From the NCBI GenBank assembly GCA_012934845.2, contig WNNJ02002998.1:58410-122409 (forward strand): a stretch of 64,000 bases of DNA, given 5' to 3'. How positions within the stretch are numbered: position 1 is the first letter of the stretch; each line of letters opens with the position of its first letter. This DNA is from Pomphorhynchus laevis (Eukaryota > Acanthocephala > Palaeacanthocephala > Echinorhynchida > Pomphorhynchidae). The translations under genes and the position numbers were made by a program. Shown here piece by piece: positions 47,701-59,700 of the stretch. The notes under the pieces are model-generated. The model saw nothing but the letters and a program-made list of their open reading frames with translations. It was not told the DNA's origin and searched no databases.

Positions 47701-50700
47701 TTCATGAGGAAAACATAGTGATTTATTTATGAGTACACCATTGGGTGTCCCAGGGCAGGTGTAATAACACATTCTATTAAATATATAAACTAACCGACAA
47801 AACACGTTTAGTATAAACTTGTTTCAAACGAAATAATAAAATGTAAAAATAAATTTTACAAAGATGAGATTGTACAGTACAAATAGATATTTAGCAAAAA
47901 TAATATTTCCTGCCATGTGACAGTTTCTTATCCTCAATCGCTACATCTTTCGAATTTTCTGCAAGGAAAGTATTATATAATTAAATGCATATTTATTATT
48001 ACTAAAATTCATTAATATCCTAGTACTTTCTTATGAAAATATGGGCGGCATACAAACTTTAATGATCATATAATGATATGTAGCCACATTTTATAAAAGG
48101 TTTTATCGCAACTGTAGCTAATTTGAGTACAATAATTTAAAGCATGGATATTGACATGATACGACAACGCATACATCGGTAGAAAGTAACAGAGCATTTA
48201 ATTTTTGTTGATCAAAGGAAACCAACCTCTGCCATATAACTAAAAGATCATTTATGTAATCTAAACATTTACTACTGGGTAGAACATAATATTTTACCTT
48301 TGAAAAATATCCTATGATGTGATATCCTTTAGAATCCCGTTTTGTTAAAACGTAAAACAGAAAAGGTTCGACATCAGAATGGAGTGTTTTGTGATCGAGA
48401 AACAATTTGGCTAGCAGGCACAGGTTTTGACAAAATATTGTATGTTCACCACCATTAACTTCAAAAATAGAGTGATCACAGTTCTCGTAAATCTTTTCGC
48501 CAGGTGGTCCATAAGTATTACATTTCTAAATAAAGCAAAAAATGTAAAGTTAAATTTTATAGACTAGAAAACACATTAGATGAAAATCATTAAAAATCAA
48601 TAAAAATCACAATTAAAATAAATATAAATATTATTAATAATATTATAAAATATTACTGATTAATTCATTATTATTCAATAATATTAATTAATAATGTTAA
48701 TCTTAAAAATAGTATTATTGATCTAGAGAAATAACGTCTTTTTAATTTTGCATTTTCTAGGTTCCTATCTATATAATCACCATTTAATATCAGTTGATTT
48801 AAATATTAAATGTTTTTATTAATAAAGAAACAAGCATTTAATAAAAAATGAACACCAACAAGCTAGATAACATGTAGAAATAAACTGTTCACAGGAAAAC
48901 ACCCCTAAAAGCGCTCAGTAAACTCATTATATACAGTGCAGAACTAAATTTATTAAGCTCTCAAAAATGCAAAGCTATCTAAATTTTCTTGCACAATTCG
49001 TACATATGATGCATACCGTGGAAAACAAACAAGCGGTTGTATGGCTATGTAACTGATAAAGTAATATGGATATTAATTTCACTTTATCATTTCAATCACT
49101 AATTAATATAAAATGTTTTGCGTAATCCCAAACATCGGAGCTAAATGTACATTGTGTGCTACGTTAGCTCAATCGAGACTTGTATTTGTTACTGACAAAT
49201 CAAAACGATTTATAGTAAGATTGAAAGACTGCACCCCTTTATCATTGGAAGTAGTTTAAACTGTTATCAATCCGCGATAATATAAGGGTGACCGATTATT
49301 AGATGACCATCCAATCCAAACAGGAATAATAGTAAGCAATCTAGGAAAACAATTAGCAAAACATCAATGCTACATGTGCCAATGTATACAATGTAATGTT
49401 TTGTTTTTAAAAATAAAGAAATACAGCCTTGGATTTGTTCGGTAAGTATTAGAAATATATTTTTGCATTATAATAAATTTGAAAGTATTAAGAAAATCAA
49501 AAAAGATCCATATCAAATGAAATAAAAAGCATCATCATCTAAGAAATCGACAAATATACATAAACAGTCAATTCGATTCATAATATTTTCAGACTTCTTC
49601 AGTAAATAAGCAATAATAATTGGCAATATACGAATGAAACGTGAATAGCGATTAGAACAATAAAATAATTGCATTGACTTACGTAGACGTGTCTGAGTAG
49701 TGTACGCTTCGACTTTAAATACGTTAAACAGAACTCGCATATGTAGAGCTTCTCTTGTGCGGCATACTCGGCAGGATAAGGAGCTCTGCACCATGCTTTT
49801 ATCTGAACACCACCGGTAATTATAGACGGAAGTTCAATCTTATCTGAGTTTTGGTGTACGTTAAGCTAAATAGAATTGCTTCATTAAGATAAAAATAAAT
49901 ATATCACAGATATAACGCGTCAGTATAATTTGTAGAATGAATCAGAAGACAAAAAACCATATTAAACAAATGGCTACAATTGTAGAATTGTCAACTGTAT
50001 GAATTGTCAACTGTAGCTGTAAGGTAATGCAGAACTTTAATCATCCAAATTATATGTGAATACTAATGTAATGTTCAATGTTATTTTTATCGAGTCAGCA
50101 TTATATTGTCATCTATAAACTTCTATTGAACAGGGCAGTCACTAATTTTGTTTAAAATACTACATCAGATTACGACATATTTTATTACAGAAACCTGATA
50201 TAAACTTGCTAACTGCAAACATACAGAGATATTGTGATTAACAGTACTAATGCTATAGTGAACAAGCCGATTGACACGAATAAATTTACAGTGTCTTTTG
50301 AACTGTATATTAACTTGTTTCGCTTGTACATTACACAAATATTTATTAGTTTTAATAGGTGATTTTCGACGATACGCACTGGTATCATTTCCAGCGTTTT
50401 CGATTTTCGTACAAGCAAAACAAATTAGAAATCCAGAAAATTCCATATATACAAATGTAAATTAACTGTAATTGGTACAAAATTGACATTTTAGAAACAC
50501 TGAAAGCTCAATTTAGCGCTCGCTTTACATATACTTAATAGCATTTACTAAGAGTACTAAATTAAATGTTGGGTTAACAAGAACTAAAATATGACAGGTA
50601 TTTTTATGAGTAAGGACGACAACTTCATATAAGTTATTGAGTAGCACCTAGAAGTGGGCCACAAATCTAAAGATCAAAGGATATGCGCTAAGCATCGAAA

Positions 50701-53700
50701 CATGATATGATTATTAGCTAAACATTTATGTGAATGTCTGCCTGATAATATTCATAAATTCGTGATAATATATGCCTCTACAGTAGACTTTTTCAAAATT
50801 GTAAGTATATAAATCTAAGACAATTGTTTAACAAATTAAAAACTGTTCTTAATTTTGGGGTTAAAAAATGTCTTAATTTCTTTGGAGGGGTTAAAAATTG
50901 TCTTAGATTTATTTACTTACCATTTAAAAAAAGCCTATTGTTAAGGCGAAACGTTAAAATAAATTGCAACTGTCTTTTGTTTCGTAGCAATCAGCCAATC
51001 ACTAATTGTGTATACGCAAATCAGTCCGGAAATCCGAATCAACGGTATAAAAATTTTTCTAGCTAAGCATAAATGTTGTGTTAAATATAAATAGCCGTAA
51101 TGCTGAAAACGATTTTTTTGTTTCTATTTTCTAAATTGGTTATGAATTATAATTATTAATCTGTGTGCTTGACTTAATCTTCAATAGTAAAAATTATTGT
51201 AATAGTGATGAACAGTACATATTAATTCCTGTGAATTGATTCCGAATTTAAATTTCTCGTCTATTTCTATTCTGATTGAAGGAATAGGGAAGACTTAAAC
51301 AGCATACACAAATTATATGCTGTTTTGACAGTAGGGGGATGATGCACAACTGGATTGAGGTGCAGCACTTAATACAGTTGATCAACAGTCCCTATTGATG
51401 AGACTCAAAACTCGAAACAGCATAGAATTAGTTTATGTTGTTTTAGTCTTCCGGATTCCCTCAATCAGAATATAAATTGGCGGGAAAAGTAGGTCATTTG
51501 CTTAATTACCACCAGCAATGAAATAACTTGGTGTATGCACTCGATAAGAGTTCTTTTAAATACTATTTGTTAGATACTTGTGAATGAATTATTCGTGCTG
51601 AATATTCTCACCAGTGTTAATTCCTAGTACATGGATGTGTACTAGAAGGACTTATTGAGTTGTCTAGTGGTACTGCACTTCAATTTAGTTGTGCAGCAGG
51701 CCCCTACCGATAAGACTCGAAAGTTGAAATAGCATAGAGTCAGTTTATGCTGTTTAAGTCTTCCCAATTCCTTCAATCAGAATATAAATAGGCGGAAAAA
51801 GTAATCCATTTATTTCATTACAACCAGCTATTAGTGAGCTTGGTTTATGTGAGCTCGATAAGATTGCTTTGAAATCCTACTTGTTAGGTCCTGGTGAGCG
51901 AATTACTCGTGATGAATACTCTCACATGTGTTAATTCCTATTACATGGATGTGTACTAGAAGGACTTATTGAGCTGTCTAGGAGTGCTGCACTATAATTC
52001 AGTTGTGCAGCAGTCCCCTACTAATGAGAATCAAAAGCCATACAGCATAGAGTCAGTTTATGCTGTTTGAGTCTTCCTGATCCTTTCAATCACAATAGAA
52101 ATAGGCGGGGAAAATAATCCATTTATATTCATAAATGCAAAGACGGAAAGTTGATGGAATGACGCTAATTATTTTTATATTGAATAATTGTAAAATAGCT
52201 CTTAAATTTAACAGGAAGCTATTCAAATGGTTTCTTACAAACTCTAAAAACAATCATCTGAAGACGATTAGCAGAAACATTCGAGAATTTGTATGTACTC
52301 TTTGGAATAAATATGCTTATTTCTTCAATTGAAGAGCAATAAAGTTTGATTAATACAGTAAAAATTAAATCAGCTAACTGAGTCTACGTATTTAATATAA
52401 TTATAAATAAACAAAACATATTAATGCTAAATCAAAATTTAATAATTAAATAATAAAATTAATAATTGCTGTTAGATTTTCTATAATTTAAATCAAGTTA
52501 AAAAAAAATGAAATTTAAAATAAACGTCATTTTTATGAATTGACTAATAAATAACAGACGTTGTATCAGAATAAGAATTAGAGGTCATCAGGAGGAACTG
52601 CTATGCTATCAGGTTTCGGCCCCTAACTCCTCTACCCAACATAGCAGCGGGGCCAAATACATGCTAATGATGTATTTCCTCTGAAATAACTATCTAGTAT
52701 CTTATTCTAATACAAAGTATATTATTTATTATCCATCCATAAAAATTTGCCACTTAAGAGTTTAAATTTATTCTTTATATTATTGTGTTGATTTATATAT
52801 TTTACTATTTTCTGCTTGATGTTATTTTTATAGTAACCTAGTTTAAAATATGTATCTATTAAATTATTTAAATGATTTTGAAGAAAGCCAATATCATTAC
52901 ATATTGTTGCAATTCTTAAAATTTCATTATTTAATGTATTATATTTTATATTATATGGTATGCATGAATGCTCATGCAAAAATATGTTTCTTGTAAATTT
53001 AAATATGTCATCTTTACGATATAAATTAATAGTAGTTTTAGTTAATGTTAATTTAATGTTCATATCTAGATATACACCTTCTTTATCATTAATATTGGTT
53101 TTGTTAAGAATAAGGCTTTCTGGATAAATGTGCTCACTAATTGAATAAAAATTATTAGAATTAAATACACATATATCATCAATGTATCGAAACATATATT
53201 TCATATATTTATATTGTTTAGATTTAGTTTTTACACAGTTATGAACAAATTCATATTATATAAAGCTTAAAAACAAGTCAGCTATAATTGGGCTACTATT
53301 ACCACCCATTGGAACACGTTTTACTTGTCCAAATATAGATGTCCCTACTTTTAAATAATTTTGATTTATCAAAATATTTAAAGATTCTATTAATTCAATT
53401 TTATCCATATATTTATATTTATTTGATGGTTTAATTTTTGTTAGATAGGCGTTATAATTATTATAACATATATATGTATATCTTTTTCCGAATATAAGAT
53501 TAATTAATTTTACTAACGCTCCTTTAATATCTACTAACCCTAGATTTGTATAAAGAGTACTAAAATCGTATGTATTTATATTTTGAAAATTTATTCCTTT
53601 TGTCTGGTTCTAAAAATTCTTTTGTAGAATTAATACTGAAATAGTGTTTTATACCAGTATTAATTTCGATTACCTTGCAATATTTTTTAAAGTGTGCTTT

Positions 53701-56700
53701 AATTACTTTAAGTATTTTATTCATATAGACAGAAAGTGGTTTTAATGTACATTTAAACGCACTACATATGAACCTAGGTTTTATTGGATTTTTATGTAAT
53801 TTTGGATTCCAATATAATATAGGTATAGTTTTATTATCTAATTCAACCTTTATACCCTTTTTATCCATTATAGAACAGTGACTTGTAATAATTGTTTCTA
53901 AACTCAACTCACTACGTTCATATGTTGGATTTACATTTAAATCATTAGAATTAACCTCTTTCATTAGTATATCATAATAAAGCTTTTTGCATATGAAGAC
54001 AAAGTTATTACTAGCTTTATCAATAGTTGTTATTATATAGTTATCCTTTAATTTAGTAAGTTCTTTATACATATCTTTATTAATTTTATCTTTCCTTTTA
54101 TAATTGTTTGTTATTTTCATTTTATTTTTAATTTTATCAAATATATAATCTTTCCAAATTTTTATCTTAGATATATTCGAGCTTTCACTATTAATCAGCT
54201 TACTAAAGTAATCATTTAAATTATTATATAACGAATTGTAAATTTTATTTTTGTCGTTGTTATTATTTAATCTATATTTATACCCTTTTGATAGCAGCTT
54301 TCTTAATTTACAATTTTCAATTAATTCTAGATTATGGGTACATATATGTTCATTTATTTTATCAAAACTAAGACTTTTACAATTGCATTCTGTTTCCATT
54401 ATGTTTCTAATATTATCGTTACATATTGATTTTAATTCTTTATTATAATTACAAATTTTTCGTCCTAATGGTGGTAGGAGTTTATACCTTATTTTAGGAA
54501 TATATTTACTTAAATCTGACCCTATTATTTCTTTACTTTTAGAATTATTTAAAAGTCCGGCTATATTTATGTTATCTATACATTTATTAATGAAGTTTAT
54601 GGTTAATGTATATTTTCTATTGTTATTATTTACATTTATTGTATGATTATAGTATTTTGTATTACAATAACTGTCTATTATACAACTTAGCCTATCATAG
54701 TCGTTAATTAATTTTTGATTTATTGAACATATGATATCTTTAGAAAAAGATATCATATCTAAAAAGTTAGATAATATTTTACTGGAATGAATTAGAAAAT
54801 ATTTCCCTTTAAATATGTATTAAAAGGGAAATATGCATTTTTGTATTCCCAAAAAATACAATATTTTGATAGCTTCTGCTGTCATCACCGAATTATAATA
54901 AATAATTATTTTTTAATTAATAAATATTAAATAATTTTTTTTAATTAATAAATATTTTTTTTCAAATAAAGTGAAATATTTTCTTCTTTGTTTTAGTAAA
55001 ACTATCTAATCGAAAATGGAATACAAATATGGGTTTAGTGTGTACTAAAAATAAAACGTTATTTAAATCCGGAATCAACTCACAGAAATTAATATGTATT
55101 GTTCATCAATGTTACAAGATTTTTTACTTTCAAAGATTAGATCAAGCACACGGATTAATAATAATAATTCATAACTAATTTCGAAAAAAAGAGTTAAAAA
55201 ATCGTTTTCAACATTACGGCTATTCATATATAACTCAATAGTTATGCTTAGCTAGTAAAATATCATTCCATTCTGCATCGGTCAATGAAACGATCAATAA
55301 AAAAGAAATTATTAATTTACAAATATTTATACAATAAGATTTTTTTGTCGAGAGCTAGGAAAAATATACACACCTTTGTGCATTGCATGCTAGTGCGTTG
55401 AAGGGATTCGTTAAACATATCAACATCATCGTGTTCGACATTAAGGTAAGCAACCTGGCGGTATATTGAATTTGGGGCCTGATTAAATGCCGAATTGAAT
55501 GAAGAATCATTATATTTTCCATTGTAATTATCACCACCAATGAAGCTTTGCTGTAACGCATTATGGTCCCTATGCCATTTTCGCGCTGAACGCATCGAAT
55601 TGCATGTTATAGCCGATACAGAAGCTTCACTATCTGACCAACCTAAGGCAAAAGAAAAATGAACAAATTAATTAAAAGAATTAACAAAAGATTTTAAATA
55701 AGTCCATATACTAATCGCTTTATACGATTAGTATATGGATTTATTAGTATATGGACTTATCAGCGGACCCCGTTCCTACACGGGAAAGACGCTAAAGAAA
55801 AAGAAGACTAATCGTTTTATAAAAATAACAAACGATGATCGTTGGTTGGTTAATATACTCGAAAATAAAAAAATATTGTTAGAAGGAGATGAAATATCGT
55901 GATTTATTTGGTTATAATCCAATATTTCGACGGCGCTCTGGCACGTCATCTTCAGGGTTGTAAGTTTTACAACCAAAATATTTTAATGTTTTTTATATTA
56001 ATATTTATTTATTAAAAATATTAATTCGATATTCCGATAGCTCTTTATCATCATAATGCTGAATTAAAAACAGAAAACTTAGTACACAATTGTAAAATTA
56101 GAAATGAAAGAAAATGAAATAATGTAGTATTTAAGAGAAGGAAAAAATAAAAATTAAAAATTAATATTTAATATTAATATTAAATATTAAATATAAATAA
56201 ATATTATTATTTTAATATTAAATATAAATAAATATTAAATATTTCATTATTTAATGAAATAATGTAGTATTTAATGAAATAATACAGTATTTAAATAACG
56301 TAGTATTTAATGTAGTATTTAAAAGAAGAATCAACAAACATAAATTAACTTTTTTTACTCTGCTAGCTGCTGCTAGCAGAGTCTAAACAATAAAGTACAA
56401 TGTGTTCAAGGTGAATAAATTGTACTTTATTTTTCAGATGAGGAAGCTCAACAATTGCAAATTTTTGAGCTAGCATCAAAACATTTTAGCTCAAAAATTG
56501 CAAATAGTGAAACTATGTATCATTGGTACGATATTATTATTTTCTGCTAATTTTCAAACAAGTTTGATAAATTTTATTTATATTTATTATAATGGAGAAG
56601 TATAAAGCAACAAAATATTGATAAAATATAAGATTTATAATATATAAACCAACAACAAATATTATTAAAAACAAATATAAAATATTAAAAAATTATGGAT

Positions 56701-59700
56701 AAACAATATGTTTTGTATTAGAATAAGATGCACTAGATAATCAAATTTCATAAAAGGAAATACTTCATTGGCATGTATTTGGCCCGCTGATATGTTAAGT
56801 CGAGGAATAGGGGGCCGAAACCTAATAGCATAGCAGTTCTTCCTGATGACATCTAATCCTTATTCTTATACATCGTCTGTTATTTATTAGTCAATCATTA
56901 AATTAATTTTTATTTTTTATTTTAATCATAAATTTTATCGTCATGTAAATCTTAAATGTATAAAATCTTATTTAATTATGTATTATTTATAATTATTTAT
57001 CTTCATTTTTTAATAATATTATTTTTTATAATATACATTATATTATATATAATGTAATAATATACACGTAGACTCAGATAGCTAATCTGATTTAAATCAA
57101 CAAAAAATATAAAAAAATAAATTTAAACTATTAAGCACAAAAATTATTATGAATGGATAATAAATAATATACTTTATATTCGAATAAGGTACACCAGATA
57201 ATCAAATTTTATCAGAGGAAATACGTCATTCGCATGTATATGGTCTCGATGCTATGTTGTGTCGAGGACTACGGATCGAAACCTGATAGCATAGCAGTTT
57301 CTCCTGATGACCTCTAATCCTTATTCTGATACAACATGTGTTATTTATTGGTCAATTTAGAAAAATTGATTTTTATTTTCAATTCCAAATTAAAACATTA
57401 TATAAATATAAATTGTATAAAATCTTTTGTAATTATATATATTACTTATAATTATTTATCTTTAATTTTGATTTATATATATAGTATAAAATACGTGGAC
57501 TCAGTTATCTGATCTGATTAATTAATGCATCACAATCAATTATTTTTAATGCACTATTTTTTATTATTAACAAAGTATTGAATGACAAGTAGACTTGTAA
57601 AGTAGAAGAAATCACAAAATTGTCTAGTAAATTTCAAAGAACATAACGATAAAATATTATAGATATATTAAGATATTTAGACACGTATAGGTTTAAAAAC
57701 CCAAATTGTATTTAATAATTAAAAATACGAACAGACAACGTATGTTTTTAACAAAATTTTAAGAAAAGAATTGCATACACAGCAATTCTCAAACAAGTTT
57801 CATGGAATTTTTTCTTTTTCCTATAATTTTACAATATACAAAACAACAAAATATTATAAAAAATGTTTTTAAACTATTAATCAAAAAATGTTTTTATGAA
57901 TGATTATAAATAATATACTTTGTATTAGAATAAGATACACTAAATAATCAAATTTCAAAAAGGAAATGCGACGTCAGCCCGTATTTGGCTTACTGCTATG
58001 CAGGGTCGAGGAATAGGGGTCAAAGTCTGATTACTTGTCAGTTCTTTCAGATGACCTCTAATCCTTATTCTGATACATCGTCTGTTATTTATTAGTCAAT
58101 TCATAAAAATTGACTTTTATTTTAATTATAAATTTTATCGTTTTAAAATATAAATTGTATAAAATATTATATAATCATTTATTATTTATCTTTATTTTTA
58201 TGTAGTATAAAATACGTAAACTCACTTAGCTGATCAAATTTTACTATCGATTAAATCATTTATACAAAAATTGTTTAGTAATTCAAGTTAATTATATAAA
58301 CGAATTTGTTGGTGGGAATTGATCGCAGTTATGGCATAGAAAATATATTGTATAGGTATAGCAATTTTGCTTGGAACTTAAATGACGAAAATATCAATCA
58401 GTACATCACATAAAATCTAATTACGGTAAGGATTATTTTGATTACTTCAAAAAGTATTAGGTCAATCCAAAAGTAGAAAATATATCTGTATTGAAAATTG
58501 TGAATAGTTTTTAAAGATTATAACATTTAGGATACTTCAAATTCCGATAAAAATGCTGCTTTCTCATAAATACAGACGATAAGACATTCTCGACATAAGA
58601 TCGATATGAACCATTGATTACACTGAAATTTCAGAAGTGTGCTCTCTCAATCAAAATTAAATTCATTTGTATAGACTAGGCATTGTGTTCAAATTGAGTG
58701 GACTCAAACACAATGCTACTGTGCGCGTCTATCGATATTTCATTCTTATATCCGCAGGGACTTTCACAATCTGATGTAACTCATATAATGAAGTATGTAC
58801 GTCAGAATTTACTGAAAAATTGAACTGTATTTGTAATAACATGGTCGTAAATTCCAAATCCAGATGAAAAATTATGATTTAATATCATATGAGGGAGGTC
58901 ATTTCTTAATCAGTAATAAGGACACACATGATTTGATGACGTATGTGCACACTTTTCCTGCTTTTATTAAAAATTAATACAAAAAGTAGCAATCTATAAA
59001 TATGTGCTAGCATTTCAATTCTTGAGATAACAAGTTACTTGAAACTTTAAAGCGTTTTCTGTTGCTAAGCTCTAGATCAGCGGTTTACAAACTGGGATGC
59101 CGCCCCAAGGAAAGCTCGGGAGAATGCCAGGCGTCAAACATTTTAAGAAAAAATCATATTATAATATATACAAATAAATAAAGCTTTGTAACGTATCAGG
59201 AACTCAATTGATTGAGTTATCGTGTGTGATAATTTACTGGAACAGACGTTCGAAAATGAAACAACGATTTACTTTTGGATCAATAATGGTGGAAAGTATG
59301 AATTATTGTATTCCAAAAAAGTGCAAGTGCTTTTACCATTCGTGACAACGTATTTATGCGAAACGGACTTTTCATCACTAGCTGCCATCAAAAACAAATA
59401 TCGGGTCAGATTAATAGTTGAAAAGAAGCAACGAGTGGCAATTTGAACACTATCATCAAGGTTTAAAAACTGTGATCTAATAAACAGCCACATCCTTCGC
59501 ATTAAACTTTGATTCGCTTATATGTAGGTGTACAGTTCTGTTAAGTGTATGCAATCATAACAATTTTATTTAGAAATATTATATCGTTATTGAAAGCTTG
59601 TCGAAAAATATAATATATTTATATCATATCTAAAGTATATCTAATAAAAAGTAGGAAAGGAGGCGAGAATCAATTTTTTTATTTAGGAAGGCGTGGTAGC

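Larger units (their letters stand above)
46976..47795 (+). repeat. 465-bp tandem repeat with type I hammerhead cores
   Basis: The unit starts TGATGATTCAGATTAAGG at 46976 and again at 47441; the second copy runs to about 47795 (1.76 units). Within the unit are a hammerhead-like core, a GGAATTTAG..CTAAATTCC hairpin at the 3' part and a TACACCATTGGGTG..CCCAGG segment. Four further copies or partial copies lie at 62.8-64.0 kb. It lies antisense to the KAT6-like gene in its d-e intron. Confidence 0.85.
51270..52135 (+). repeat. ~313-bp tandem repeat, about 2.7 copies, with type III hammerhead cores
   Basis: The segment GCATAGAGTCAGTTTATGCT and its variants recur at about 51419, 51731 and 52044 (spacing 312-313 bp), each followed by AGTCTTCC..CCTTCAATCA and AGGCGGGAAAA. 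Each unit contains the strands of a hammerhead with the closing helix open (type III). Unit length and tandem form are those of retrozymes. The copies are diverged from one another, so the array is not recent. Confidence 0.85.
52330..54760 (-). mobile_element. Penelope-like element, 5'-truncated copy with terminal module
   Basis: Read on the minus strand: a 398-codon piece (54756-53560), an interrupted region, a 160-codon piece with the catalytic motif (53204-52722, ending WMDNK), then a terminal module at 52575-52685 and the CTGAGTCTACGTA end box near 52.38 kb. The GIY-YIG endonuclease present at 30 kb is missing; truncation is at about 54756, where a GATATC..AGAAAAAGATATC inverted join begins. 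The coding region is interrupted, so the copy is not autonomous. Confidence 0.85.

Noticed and set aside
49513-49794. 93-codon minus frame overlapping exon c
   Set aside because: It is in the wrong phase; the zinc-finger frame over the same bases has correct splice sites and clear MYST similarity.
50165-50446. 93-codon minus frame with several Cys/Lys, between KAT6-like exons b and c, considered as a PHD-containing exon
   Set aside because: No CxxC..CxxC PHD spacing and no convincing acceptor or donor, and exons b and c already join in phase 0 with continuous family similarity.
50824-51066. 80-codon plus frame with repeated GGTTAAAAA..TGTCTTA
   Set aside because: Made of short internal duplications, with no domain, and running into the inverted-repeat arm.
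51270-52135. Tandem repeats as a CRISPR array
   Set aside because: Units of ~313 bp with no unique spacers, in a eukaryotic intron.
52575-52685. PLE terminal module as a standard hammerhead ribozyme
   Set aside because: CTGATGA and CGAAAC boxes are present, but the bases that should start stem II do not pair (CC next to GAAA against CC after CTGATGA) and there is no matching cleavage strand. Reported only as a structured module.
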